Position numbers and translations under genes: made by a program
In this document: positions 8,520 to 13,578 of the stretch, one piece after another
How positions within the stretch are numbered: the stretch's first letter is position 1
How the letters are laid out: each line of letters starts with the position of its first letter
The notes under the pieces: generated by a model
The model's database searches: none
Seen by the model: the letters and a program-made list of their open reading frames with translations, nothing else
Told to the model about the DNA's origin: nothing
Source of the DNA: Candidatus Omnitrophota bacterium
GTDB taxonomy: Bacteria; Omnitrophota; Gorgyraeia; JAHIPI01
Direction of reading: 5' to 3'
Assembly (NCBI GenBank): GCA_030616695.1
Contig: JAUWWU010000005.1
Location: 1 to 13,578, forward strand
Length of the DNA: 13,578 nucleotides

Positions 8520-8587
8520 CTTGTTCCATCGGCTAAAACCTCTTTGTTCCGCTAGCTCAATATATTAATGAACCCTTCCATCTACCT

Positions 8588-8615
8588 ATTATCTACAGAT
8601 CTAACGATTAGTCAA
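8588..8615 (-). promoter_or_regulatory. Promoter for gdhA
   Basis: On the minus strand a near-consensus -35 TTGACT (8615-8610) and a -10 GATAAT (8593-8588) are separated by 16 bp. The predicted start near 8581 gives a leader of about 160 nt, just long enough for the two hairpins and the terminator. It begins 23 nt after the stop of the ANTAR fragment. Confidence 0.78.
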
Positions 8616-8637
8616 GTAAAATGTGCTAAAAGCCGTT

Positions 8638-8766
8638 TTATTTTCTGCTTAACGATTTTTTGATATGCGCGTTTAATATGATCGCTTCCGATACCTCCCT
8701 CATGCTGCGCCGGTTATCCATGCTGTATTTTCTGATGCGGCTATAGGCCTCTTCCTCGCTCAGGTT
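8638..8766 (-). pseudogene. Remnant of an ANTAR-domain RNA-binding regulator
   Basis: A 42-codon frame ending in TAA at 8638-8640 encodes 'LSEEEAYSRIRKYSMDN' followed by RRSMREVSEAII and a short basic tail. This matches the second and third helices of the ANTAR domain (consensus of the type LSE.EAY..LR..AMD..R...EVAEAI). The first ANTAR helix and any receiver or sensor domain are absent. The frame has no ATG: it is preceded by TGA (8767-8769), and the nearest ATG (8770-8768) is in another frame that stops after nine codons; removing one A after it would join the two. The ogg stop lies only 18 nt upstream, so a whole regulator cannot fit. The best reading is a decayed or deletion-truncated ANTAR regulator gene; a sequencing error could restore only a 42-residue mini-protein. 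Confidence 0.75.
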
Positions 8767-8784
8767 TCATTTTTACCGCTTTTT

Positions 8785-9417
8785 TTATTTAAAAATAAAC
8801 CCTGTCCGGCTTGACCAGAAAAGGAGGTCCAGCTCCTCCATTGGTATGTCGAGGCGCCCGGAGAATCTCTTCATCTTATCCTCTATGGCGAGGTATGTCT
8901 TTTTGCCGATCGAGGCCGGTATCTTTCTTATTACGCCGTACTTTCTTAAATTCTTCAGGATATGCCTGTCGATTATGGCCATGCCCTTGCCTAATCCTAT
9001 ATTTCTTAAGAAATGGCTCGCCTCTTTGTAGCCCAGGCCTTTTATGTTTCCGGCAAGCCAATCCCTTGTCTTTAAAATATCAACCGTATTAAGCTTATTT
9101 TTTATATTAAGTCCTTTTCCGTCCTTAAATGCCTTTCTCGCGGCAACCAGATATGCGGCCTTATTATTATGAAACCTCACTTGCCCTTTTAATCTCTTAC
9201 TTATGGCATTGCTGCGTCCTTTCAAAAGCAATCCGGATCTCCTTAGATCCTCAACGGCTTTATTGCAATAGACCGCTTTTGCCTGCGGCGTCAATATGCA
9301 GAAACAGAGCTCTGAAAAAACAGCCTCATCCCCGGCTTTACGCAGGGCTTCAAATTCTTTTAAGCGCTTTTTGATTTGACGTTTCTTCTCTTTATATTCC
9401 GAAATTAACGTTTTCAT
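8785..9417 (-). CDS. ogg: 8-oxoguanine DNA glycosylase/AP lyase, Ogg2 type
   Basis: A 210-residue protein of the Ogg2 (archaeal/Thermotoga-type) branch of the HhH-GPD superfamily, which excises 8-oxoguanine and nicks the resulting abasic site. Family marks are 'ELCFCILTPQAKA' (36-48), 'VRFHNNKAAYL' (80-90), the helix-hairpin-helix 'IKGLGYKEASHFLRNIG' (125-141) with the expected catalytic Lys at 131, the catalytic Asp in 'IIDRHIL' (Asp150) and a C-terminus 'ELDLLFWSSRTGFIFK' typical of an intact family member. The ATG at 9417 has no clear Shine-Dalgarno, only TAAG, and lies 6 nt from a long palindromic repeat. It is separated from the redox cluster by that repeat, but an oxidative-damage repair role would suit the same conditions. 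Confidence 0.92.
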   Translation of the reverse strand: MKTLISEYKEKKRQIKKRLKEFEALRKAGDEAVFSELCFCILTPQAKAVYCNKAVEDLRRSGLLLKGRSNAISKRLKGQVRFHNNKAAYLVAARKAFKDGKGLNIKNKLNTVDILKTRDWLAGNIKGLGYKEASHFLRNIGLGKGMAIIDRHILKNLRKYGVIRKIPASIGKKTYLAIEDKMKRFSGRLDIPMEELDLLFWSSRTGFIFK

Positions 9418-9423
9418 AATCTT

Positions 9424-9580
9424 AAAGGGGACGTTTCACTTTGTCCTAACTCCTTATATAACATAGTCTTATAAACTGACGTTTTCCAATTTCGCTGCTA
9501 GACGTGCTAACTTTTTGGAAAATGACGTGTTGCAACTTCTTTATCTATAATAAGTTACACCAAGGTGAAACGTCCCCTTT
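9424..9580. repeat. 157-bp palindromic intergenic element with 16-bp perfect terminal inverted repeats
   Basis: AAAGGGGACGTTTCAC at 9424-9439 is repeated in inverse as GTGAAACGTCCCCTTT at 9565-9580, a perfect 16-bp match. Inside, TTTTCCAA (9482-9489) and TTGGAAAA (9515-9522) form a second inverted pair. The element fills almost the whole space between the desulforedoxin-like gene (stop at 9584) and ogg (start at 9417). No open frame or transposase is contained. It could be a REP doublet or a MITE-like element. Confidence 0.85.
9460..9489 (-). promoter_or_regulatory. Possible promoter for ogg inside the palindromic element
   Basis: On the minus strand TTGGAA (9489-9484) and TATGTT (9465-9460) are 18 bp apart. 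The match is weak and sits in repeated DNA, but ogg needs a promoter here if the flanking palindrome blocks read-through. Confidence 0.25.
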
Positions 9581-9583
9581 ATT

Positions 9584-9709
9584 TTATCCTTCGATCTTTT
9601 CCATAGGTTGTCCGCAGCAGACAAGTTCTCCGCCGCCTACTTTGGTAACCGTAACCTCATTACCGCAGACATTGCATCTGTATTTTTCGCCTACTTTCTC
9701 AACTGCCAT
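9584..9709 (-). CDS. Desulforedoxin-like small iron protein (41 residues)
   Basis: A 41-residue gene starting at ATG 9709 with GGAGG 6 nt upstream and ending in TAA at 9584-9586. It encodes '[20 protein letters not shown]' followed by LVCCGQPME. Cys12, Cys15, Cys31 and Cys32 form the CxxC...CC pattern of desulforedoxin and of the N-terminal domain of desulfoferrodoxin, which binds one iron through four cysteines. There is no C-terminal superoxide-reductase domain. It would serve as a small electron carrier or as a metal-binding partner in anaerobic oxidative-stress metabolism. It follows the ZIP transporter by 14 nt and is probably cotranscribed with it. Short length makes it easy to miss in automated gene calling. 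Confidence 0.9.
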   Translation of the reverse strand: MAVEKVGEKYRCNVCGNEVTVTKVGGGELVCCGQPMEKIEG

Positions 9710-9723
9710 CACGCACCTCCGGA

Positions 9724-10458
9724 TCAACCGATAAATTTAGTTAACACCATAAGTATAAGGCCTAATATAAAAGATACGAACGCGGCATTTGCCCTTTTTG
9801 CATCCTTCTGCTTATGCAGTTCGGGTATCAGGTCAGACGCGGCAATATAGATGAAGCCGCCTGCCGTAAAAGCGATAAGGAACGGAACTGACTGCCCTGT
9901 AATTTCGGAAAGGGCATATCCAAAAACAGCTCCCAGTATCGCCATAAGGGCACAGGCGAAATTGAAAAGGAGGGCCTTTTTTTTACTAAAGCCCCCGTAT
10001 ACAAGTATCCCGAAATCCCCTATCTCCTGCGGTATTTCGTGAAGTATGACCGCTAATGTGGTAACCAGGCCCAATTTTAGGCTTGTGACAAAACTGGCCG
10101 CTATGATAAGACCGTCTGCGAAATTATGCACTCCGTCGCCGATTAGATTAAGATAGGTAAACGTATGAATTTCGCAGACACCGTTATGGCAATGCCTCCA
10201 GTAAATATACCTCTCCATCAGGAAAAAGACGGTAAAGCCGACCAATGCGTAAAAGAACACGGCTTCGCCCTCGCAATCTCTGACCGCCTCAGGCAAAAGA
10301 TGCAAAAAAGCGCTTCCTATCAAGGCGCCTGCGGCGAATCCTACGATTAAGACAAGCATCTTGTCAAACATCTTGGATTTTACACCGAGCGTAAATACGC
10401 CTATTAAAGATATAATGCTTACTATTACAGTCGCGGATAGAATCCATATCAACGTCAT
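9724..10458 (-). CDS. ZIP family divalent metal transporter
   Basis: A 244-residue integral membrane protein from ATG 10458. A TTG two codons earlier is possible, but AAAGGA lies 8 nt before the ATG. It shows about eight hydrophobic segments and the ZIP metal-site motifs '[13 protein letters not shown]' (from residue 111) and '[11 protein letters not shown]' (from residue 140), whose His, Asn, Asp and Glu line the metal path. A His/Cys-containing loop '[10 protein letters not shown]' lies between segments three and four. ZIP proteins bring zinc, iron or related ions into the cytoplasm; the substrate cannot be read from sequence. The neighbourhood of iron proteins favours iron, as inference. 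The desulforedoxin-like gene follows directly. Confidence 0.92.
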   Translation of the reverse strand: MTLIWILSATVIVSIISLIGVFTLGVKSKMFDKMLVLIVGFAAGALIGSAFLHLLPEAVRDCEGEAVFFYALVGFTVFFLMERYIYWRHCHNGVCEIHTFTYLNLIGDGVHNFADGLIIAASFVTSLKLGLVTTLAVILHEIPQEIGDFGILVYGGFSKKKALLFNFACALMAILGAVFGYALSEITGQSVPFLIAFTAGGFIYIAASDLIPELHKQKDAKRANAAFVSFILGLILMVLTKFIG

Positions 10459-10501
10459 CTGCAAAATCCTTTCATTCGAGATCCCTCGCTATTAAAACAC
10501 T

Positions 10502-10603
10502 TTGTTAGCTATGATTCTTTGGTGGGACACTTTCTCTATAAGGCCTTTTACAAGGCTTGGAAAGTGTCCCATTTGGGTATCATAAGAAGTTGTTAGCTAT
10601 GAT
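10502..10603. repeat. Palindromic repeat element (74 bp) flanked by a 14-bp direct duplication
   Basis: TTGTTAGCTATGAT occurs exactly at 10502-10515 and again at 10590-10603. Between the copies lies a 74-bp element with a perfect 12-bp inverted repeat, TGGGACACTTTC (10523-10534) and GAAAGTGTCCCA (10560-10571), and an imperfect inner palindrome AAGGCC/GGCTT. The outer copy at 10590-10603 lies in the last codons of the permease gene. The arrangement looks like an insertion with target duplication. Confidence 0.85.
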
Positions 10604-11605
10604 GCCCAAAATTATCACCTGCGGTACGGTAACAATAGGAAGCCATACCGCTACGCGCTTCCCTACATTATGCCACAGAAGGCCTATTTCCGTGTAATCG
10701 GTGACTACTCCTGCCATGAGAAACACAAAGCTATTACCCAGGGCGCGCGTCTGCCTGAATATCTCAAATGCCATGGGCGCAGACCCTTCGGAGCATACTT
10801 CTATCAGCGTCGCGACAATAAGCGTGACGATGAGGCCGGTGAACGTCGGGCCCATATAATTACTGAATACATCCGGCGGGATATAAGCCCCGGCTAAGCT
10901 GGCGATACCCATCCCTATCAATATCCACCAGAGGACCATATTGCCCAGCGAAACCGCGCCGTTAAATACGCCTTTTATATCAGACCTGAAAGTCTCTATA
11001 GAAATTCTATATCCGGCGAGCCTCTTTTTAACATCCTTTATTATAGAAAAGTCCTTTTCCGGGGCTATGATATTCTCATTTTTTTCTATCAGCCCCTTTT
11101 TCTCCAAAAGCTGGAATATGAGGCCCGTTATTATCGCGATCAAAATAGCCGAGATTATGATAAAAAGGGCTTTAAGGCCGAAAAACCCTATAAGCATAAT
11201 AGTAATCGTGAGATTGGCCCATGGGCTCGCGAGTAAAAAGGCTACCACTGCCGGATTAGACGCGCCTTTCTTGTGCAATTCGATAGAAAGCGCCAATATG
11301 CCGTGGGAACAGGCGCTCATGAAAAAACCCAAAATTACAGAATAAAAGATCGTCTTTTTCCCGCGGTTTGCAAGCATATAGGATACATATTCCCGCGGCA
11401 CATAGTGGTCTATCGCCCCTCCTAAAAAAAACCCTAAAAGGATAGCCCACCATATTGTTTTGAAATACATGAAGAAAGATTTTCTGAACGGCTCAAGAAG
11501 CGGCAGAAGATATGATGATAAAATCAATAAGGATAATACTGCTGTGACAATAATGCTTTTATTTTTATAAAACGGTGTCTTTGCACATGCAGGACATTTC
11601 GCCAT
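10580..11605 (-). CDS. DUF318/ArsP_1 family permease
   Basis: A 341-residue membrane protein with about eight to ten hydrophobic segments and a soluble loop near residues 165-215. 'MSACSHGILALSIELHKKGA' (96-115) and 'FLLASPWANLTIT' (123-135) match the permease family that includes the organoarsenical exporter ArsP, where a conserved Cys sits in the same region. The substrate is unknown: no ars regulator or arsenate reductase is in the window. A CPAC motif at residues 4-7 of the cytosolic N-terminus could bind metal or act as a thiol pair. It starts 7 nt after the glutaredoxin gene with AGGA before the ATG, so coupling of a thiol carrier with the permease is suggestive. Its C-terminus appears to have been altered by the repeat insertion at 10502-10603. 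Confidence 0.88.
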   Translation of the reverse strand: MAKCPACAKTPFYKNKSIIVTAVLSLLILSSYLLPLLEPFRKSFFMYFKTIWWAILLGFFLGGAIDHYVPREYVSYMLANRGKKTIFYSVILGFFMSACSHGILALSIELHKKGASNPAVVAFLLASPWANLTITIMLIGFFGLKALFIIISAILIAIITGLIFQLLEKKGLIEKNENIIAPEKDFSIIKDVKKRLAGYRISIETFRSDIKGVFNGAVSLGNMVLWWILIGMGIASLAGAYIPPDVFSNYMGPTFTGLIVTLIVATLIEVCSEGSAPMAFEIFRQTRALGNSFVFLMAGVVTDYTEIGLLWHNVGKRVAVWLPIVTVPQVIILGIIANNFL

Positions 11606-11612
11606 ATGGATC

Positions 11613-11849
11613 CTATAGGCCCAGCGTCGCGTTTATAGCTCCCTTATCAAATCCGATAATGATCTCTCCGTCAAGATCCAGGACCGGGACACCCATCTGA
11701 TTTGACTTATCAACCATCTCCCGGGCCTTTTCCTGGTCGGTAGAGACATCATAGTCTTTAAACCCGACGTTGTTGTCCTTTAAAAACTGTTTCAGCCTTA
11801 TGCAGTAGGGGCATGTAAGCGTGCTGTAGACTTTCACACTCTTAGCCAT
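11613..11849 (-). CDS. Glutaredoxin-like protein
   Basis: A 78-residue thioredoxin-fold protein with the dithiol active site CPYC (Cys13 and Cys16) after a first beta strand 'VKVYST', the cis-Pro motif 'GVPVLDLDG' (53-61) and the glutaredoxin-like 'IIGFDKGAI' end. It reduces disulfides or glutathione-type mixed disulfides in the cytoplasm; NrdH-like function is an alternative. I place the start at ATG 11849, because GGGGGAGG (11865-11858) lies 8 nt upstream and covers the other in-frame ATG at 11867, which would add six residues and has a weaker ribosome site. It lies 38 nt after the ferritin-like gene and 7 nt before the permease. Confidence 0.92.
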   Translation of the reverse strand: MAKSVKVYSTLTCPYCIRLKQFLKDNNVGFKDYDVSTDQEKAREMVDKSNQMGVPVLDLDGEIIIGFDKGAINATLGL

Positions 11850-11887
11850 ATCGATTACCTCCCCCATGGTCGCTTTAGACGTTTGCC

Positions 11888-12367
11888 TTATTTTAAGCTA
11901 TCCTTTAAATTGAATAATCTCAATAAATGCGACTTTTCCTGTGCGATAAGCGCGTCTATAACCTTATCCTGGCCTTCCGGGACCACCCTTTTCATCGCGT
12001 CATAAAATATTATCGAGTCCTTTTCGAACTTTATGCCGAGATCGACGGCTTTTATATCGCTCTTAATAGAAGCAGCTGTCCCCTTTCCCTTGTTTTCCTG
12101 AGTAAACACATATTCGCCGGCAAGGGCATTCATATACGCGAAATATTCGCCGGGGTATGACTCCGGAGGTTCGTATTTATGGACCGATTCGAGTATCTCC
12201 CGGAAAGTAACTATATGCTTCTCTTCCTCGGCCGCCAAATATTGGAATATATCCCCGGCCTTTTTGCTCTTTGACTTTCCGGCCAATGCCTCATAAAAAT
12301 CCCTGCCGTTCTCCTCGATCCTGACGCCCATCTGGACTATTTCACTGCCCGCGAACACATTTGCCAT
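11888..12367 (-). CDS. Ferritin-like diiron protein of the rubrerythrin family (no rubredoxin domain)
   Basis: A 159-residue four-helix protein. The two helix pairs carry the diiron ligand pattern: 'EENGRDFYE' (18-26) and 'EEEKH' (47-51), then 'FEKDSIIFYDAM' (114-125) and 'EKSH' (144-147), two E...ExxH sets. Rubrerythrin-family proteins without a rubredoxin tail are proposed to handle peroxide or store iron with an external electron donor; which one applies here is inference. The start ATG (12367-12365) overlaps the stop of the FMN oxidoreductase by one base (TAATG), with GGAGGG just upstream, so it is translationally coupled. The oxidoreductase, the glutaredoxin or the rubrerythrin itself are plausible electron partners. 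Confidence 0.88.
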   Translation of the reverse strand: MANVFAGSEIVQMGVRIEENGRDFYEALAGKSKSKKAGDIFQYLAAEEEKHIVTFREILESVHKYEPPESYPGEYFAYMNALAGEYVFTQENKGKGTAASIKSDIKAVDLGIKFEKDSIIFYDAMKRVVPEGQDKVIDALIAQEKSHLLRLFNLKDSLK

Positions 12368-12942
12368 TATACGCCCTCCGTCTTTGCTATTTTTTGCCCC
12401 AATAGATAGGCCTTTTTCAAAAATTCCGGATATTTAAGTATATCGCCCTTTTTATCTACGCCCCGGCAGAAAAGTTCTTCCCTATAATCTATATTGACCG
12501 CCACAAACAGGTTCTTGACGATCGCCTTCGCGTTATCAAAGAAATCCCGCCTATCCGACGCCGCCACGGAGATAAAGGCGCCTGCTTTCCTTTTCTTAAA
12601 CGGTTCCTTCTTTAATATGTATTTTGCCCTCCAGGCGCACTGAAAGCGGTCTATCATCATCTTTGTCTGAGCGCTTAGGCTTCCGAAGAATATAGGCGAG
12701 GCCAAAATAAGCCCGTCTATATACTTGATCCTTTCATAGACAAGCCGCATATCGTCTTCTATGATGCAGCTCCCGTCGTCTTTTAAATCCGCGCATTCCC
12801 GGCACGGGCAAAAATTCAGGTCATTTAAAACGATCTTTTCGACATTCGCGCCCCTGCTCCGGGCCCCCTCCAGGGCCCTGTCGAGAAGGATGTCGGTATT
12901 TCCCCCTGTCCTCGGACTTCCGTTTATGCCCAATACGTTCAT
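12367..12942 (-). CDS. Flavodoxin-like NAD(P)H-dependent FMN oxidoreductase (Isf-like)
   Basis: A 191-residue protein. 'GINGSPRTGGNTD' (5-17) is the FMN phosphate loop of the NADPH-dependent FMN reductase/iron-sulfur flavoprotein group, and 'LASPIFFGSLSAQTKMMIDR' (80-99) is the matching flavin-binding block. A cysteine cluster Cys45, Cys47, Cys50 and Cys59 precedes 'IIEDDM', the place where Isf proteins carry their iron-sulfur ligands, but the spacing differs from the classical one, so a cluster is not certain. I chose ATG 12942, 5 nt after the rubrerythrin stop; a start at 13005 would add 21 poorly matching residues and overlap the previous gene by 58 nt. There is no clear Shine-Dalgarno, so translation is probably coupled. 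It likely passes electrons to the diiron proteins on both sides. Confidence 0.88.
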   Translation of the reverse strand: MNVLGINGSPRTGGNTDILLDRALEGARSRGANVEKIVLNDLNFCPCRECADLKDDGSCIIEDDMRLVYERIKYIDGLILASPIFFGSLSAQTKMMIDRFQCAWRAKYILKKEPFKKRKAGAFISVAASDRRDFFDNAKAIVKNLFVAVNIDYREELFCRGVDKKGDILKYPEFLKKAYLLGQKIAKTEGV

Positions 12943-12947
12943 AGAGT

Positions 12948-13538
12948 TCAATAATTCTCGCACAAGACTTCGTAATATGCCTGCGGGTGCGCACAGGCCG
13001 GGCATTCTTCGGGCGCCTCTTTGCCTTCATGCACATAACCGCAGTTACGGCATTTCCATTTAACGACGGTGTCTTTCTTGAATACCTTGTCTTCTTTTAC
13101 GTTTTTGAGTAATTTTCTGTACCGCTTTTCATGCTCTTCTTCCACTTCCGCAATCTCTTTGAACCGGACGGCTATTTCCTCAAAGCCCTCCTGCCGGGCA
13201 ACATCTTCCGCCTCTTTATATAGCTTTGTCCACTCAAGGTTTTCTCCGGCCGCAGCCGCAGCAAGATTGGCCGCCATATCCTGTATGGTGCCTGCGGGAT
13301 AAGGCGCCGTGATCTCCGTTTCTCCGCCCTCTAAAAGCTTAAAGAACCTCTTTGCATGTTCTTTTTCATTCTCAGCCGTTTCCAAAAATATGGCGGCTAT
13401 CTGTTCGTAACCGGCTTTTTTGGCGACGCCGGCGAAATACGTGTAACGGTTTCGCGCCTGCGACTCTCCGGCAAAAGACGCCAAAAGATTTTTCTCTGTT
13501 CTTGTCCCTTTTACGCTCTTAGTGCTCACGTCCTTCAT
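12948..13538 (-). CDS. rbr: Rubrerythrin
   Basis: A 196-residue, full-length rubrerythrin: an anaerobe peroxide-reducing protein with a diiron four-helix domain and a C-terminal rubredoxin domain. Diiron ligands are seen in 'SFAGESQARNRY' (21-32), 'ENEKEH' (56-61), 'GENLEWTKLY' (98-107) and 'EVEEEH' (131-136). The rubredoxin centre uses Cys163, Cys166, Cys179 and Cys182 in 'CRNCGYVHEGKEAPEECPAC'. It converts hydrogen peroxide to water with electrons from rubredoxin-type carriers. The ATG at 13538 has an excellent GGAGGTGA 4 nt upstream. It is the first gene of the cluster inside the window; the promoter lies at or beyond the edge. Confidence 0.97.
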   Translation of the reverse strand: MKDVSTKSVKGTRTEKNLLASFAGESQARNRYTYFAGVAKKAGYEQIAAIFLETAENEKEHAKRFFKLLEGGETEITAPYPAGTIQDMAANLAAAAAGENLEWTKLYKEAEDVARQEGFEEIAVRFKEIAEVEEEHEKRYRKLLKNVKEDKVFKKDTVVKWKCRNCGYVHEGKEAPEECPACAHPQAYYEVLCENY

Positions 13539-13543
13539 ATGTC

Positions 13544-13551
13544 ACCTCCGC
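13544..13551 (-). promoter_or_regulatory. rbr: Strong ribosome binding site of rubrerythrin
   Basis: GGAGGTGA lies just before the ATG at 13538. No promoter is visible in the remaining 27 bases to the window edge. Confidence 0.8.
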
Positions 13552-13578
13552 TTTATATGCTGCGGCATAAGATCGACA

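Larger units (their letters stand above)
8419..8581 (-). promoter_or_regulatory. gdhA 5' leader with ANTAR-type antitermination element
   Basis: From the predicted transcript start near 8581 the leader holds two small hairpins and then a strong terminator. Hairpin 1 pairs GGAAC (8550-8546) with GTTTT (8539-8535) around the six-base loop AAAGAG; flanking GCTA/TAGC can extend it past a bulge. Hairpin 2 pairs TGGAAC (8528-8523) with GTTCTA (8516-8511) around the six-base loop AAGGGC. Both loops have A at position 1 and G at position 4, the established signature of ANTAR-protein target RNAs. The 3' arm of hairpin 2 is also the 5' arm of the terminator, so the two are mutually exclusive. Binding of an ANTAR protein would hold hairpin 2 and let transcription continue into gdhA. 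The element is seen in sequence; ANTAR control is inferred from the match. Confidence 0.83.

Noticed and set aside
8466..8560. T-box riboswitch upstream of gdhA, suggested by a GGTGGAACGTC stretch.
   Set aside because: The stretch lies in the 3' arm of the terminator rather than before it, no stem I or specifier loop is present, and gdhA is not a typical T-box target. The hexaloop pair explains the leader better.
8638..8770. Programmed frameshift that would express the ANTAR fragment from the ATG at 8770.
   Set aside because: There is no ribosome site before this ATG, no stimulatory structure is evident, and the product would still lack the first ANTAR helix. Decay or a read error is simpler.
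9424..9580. Insertion sequence with its own transposase.
   Set aside because: The element is only 157 bp and holds no open frame. At most it is a non-autonomous element.
9724..10464. TTG start for the ZIP transporter at 10464.
   Set aside because: An ATG two codons later has an AAAGGA site at good spacing.
12367..13005. Longer start for the FMN oxidoreductase at 13005.
   Set aside because: It would overlap rubrerythrin by 58 nt, and the extra residues do not resemble the family, which begins just before the GSP loop. ATG 12942 fits.

Overview
All supportable genes in this window lie on the minus strand, so they are read from high to low coordinates. The gene set is typical of an anaerobic, uncultured-type bacterium: rubrerythrin, a rubrerythrin-like ferritin protein, a desulforedoxin-like protein, an FMN-dependent oxidoreductase, an archaeal/Thermotoga-type 8-oxoguanine glycosylase and a biosynthetic glutamate dehydrogenase. 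Together with the GGGGAC-core intergenic palindromes this would fit a candidate-phylum bacterium such as Omnitrophota. That placement is an inference and no phylogenetic marker here settles it.

Layout from the high-coordinate end. (1) 13538-9584 is a redox and metal cluster: rubrerythrin, flavodoxin-like FMN oxidoreductase, ferritin-like protein, glutaredoxin, a DUF318/ArsP-type permease, a ZIP metal transporter and a 41-residue desulforedoxin-like protein missed by normal length cut-offs. The first five are tightly spaced (5-nt gap, 1-nt overlap, 38 nt, 7 nt). A palindromic repeat sits between the permease and the ZIP gene. (2) 9580-9424 is a long palindromic element, followed by ogg (9417-8785). 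(3) 8766-8638 is a fragment of an ANTAR RNA-binding domain with no start codon. Just downstream are a strong promoter, a leader carrying two A1/G4 hexaloop hairpins that overlap an intrinsic terminator, and then gdhA (8418-7084) with its own terminator. (4) carB (6948-3718) has its own promoter and runs into a UPF0371/DUF1846 gene (3695-2175). (5) 2180-2010 is a repeat-rich spacer with three 23-bp tandem hairpin units and an inverted copy. (6) A good promoter drives a stand-alone lysine-ketoglutarate-reductase-type protein (1937-597). It overlaps by 4 nt an ATP-grasp gene that runs off the window edge (600-1).

The main discovery is the gdhA control region. It matches the established ANTAR antitermination mechanism (tandem hexaloop hairpins with A at loop position 1 and G at position 4, the second hairpin mutually exclusive with a terminator). 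It therefore predicts that ammonium assimilation by GdhA is switched by an ANTAR protein at the transcription elongation step. The broken ANTAR gene immediately upstream suggests that the cognate regulator was once local and is now supplied in trans. Second in interest are the lysine-reductase-like/ATP-grasp gene pair, a candidate two-enzyme amino-acid conjugation module, and a 74-bp palindromic insertion flanked by a 14-bp duplication that rewrote the C-terminus of the permease.
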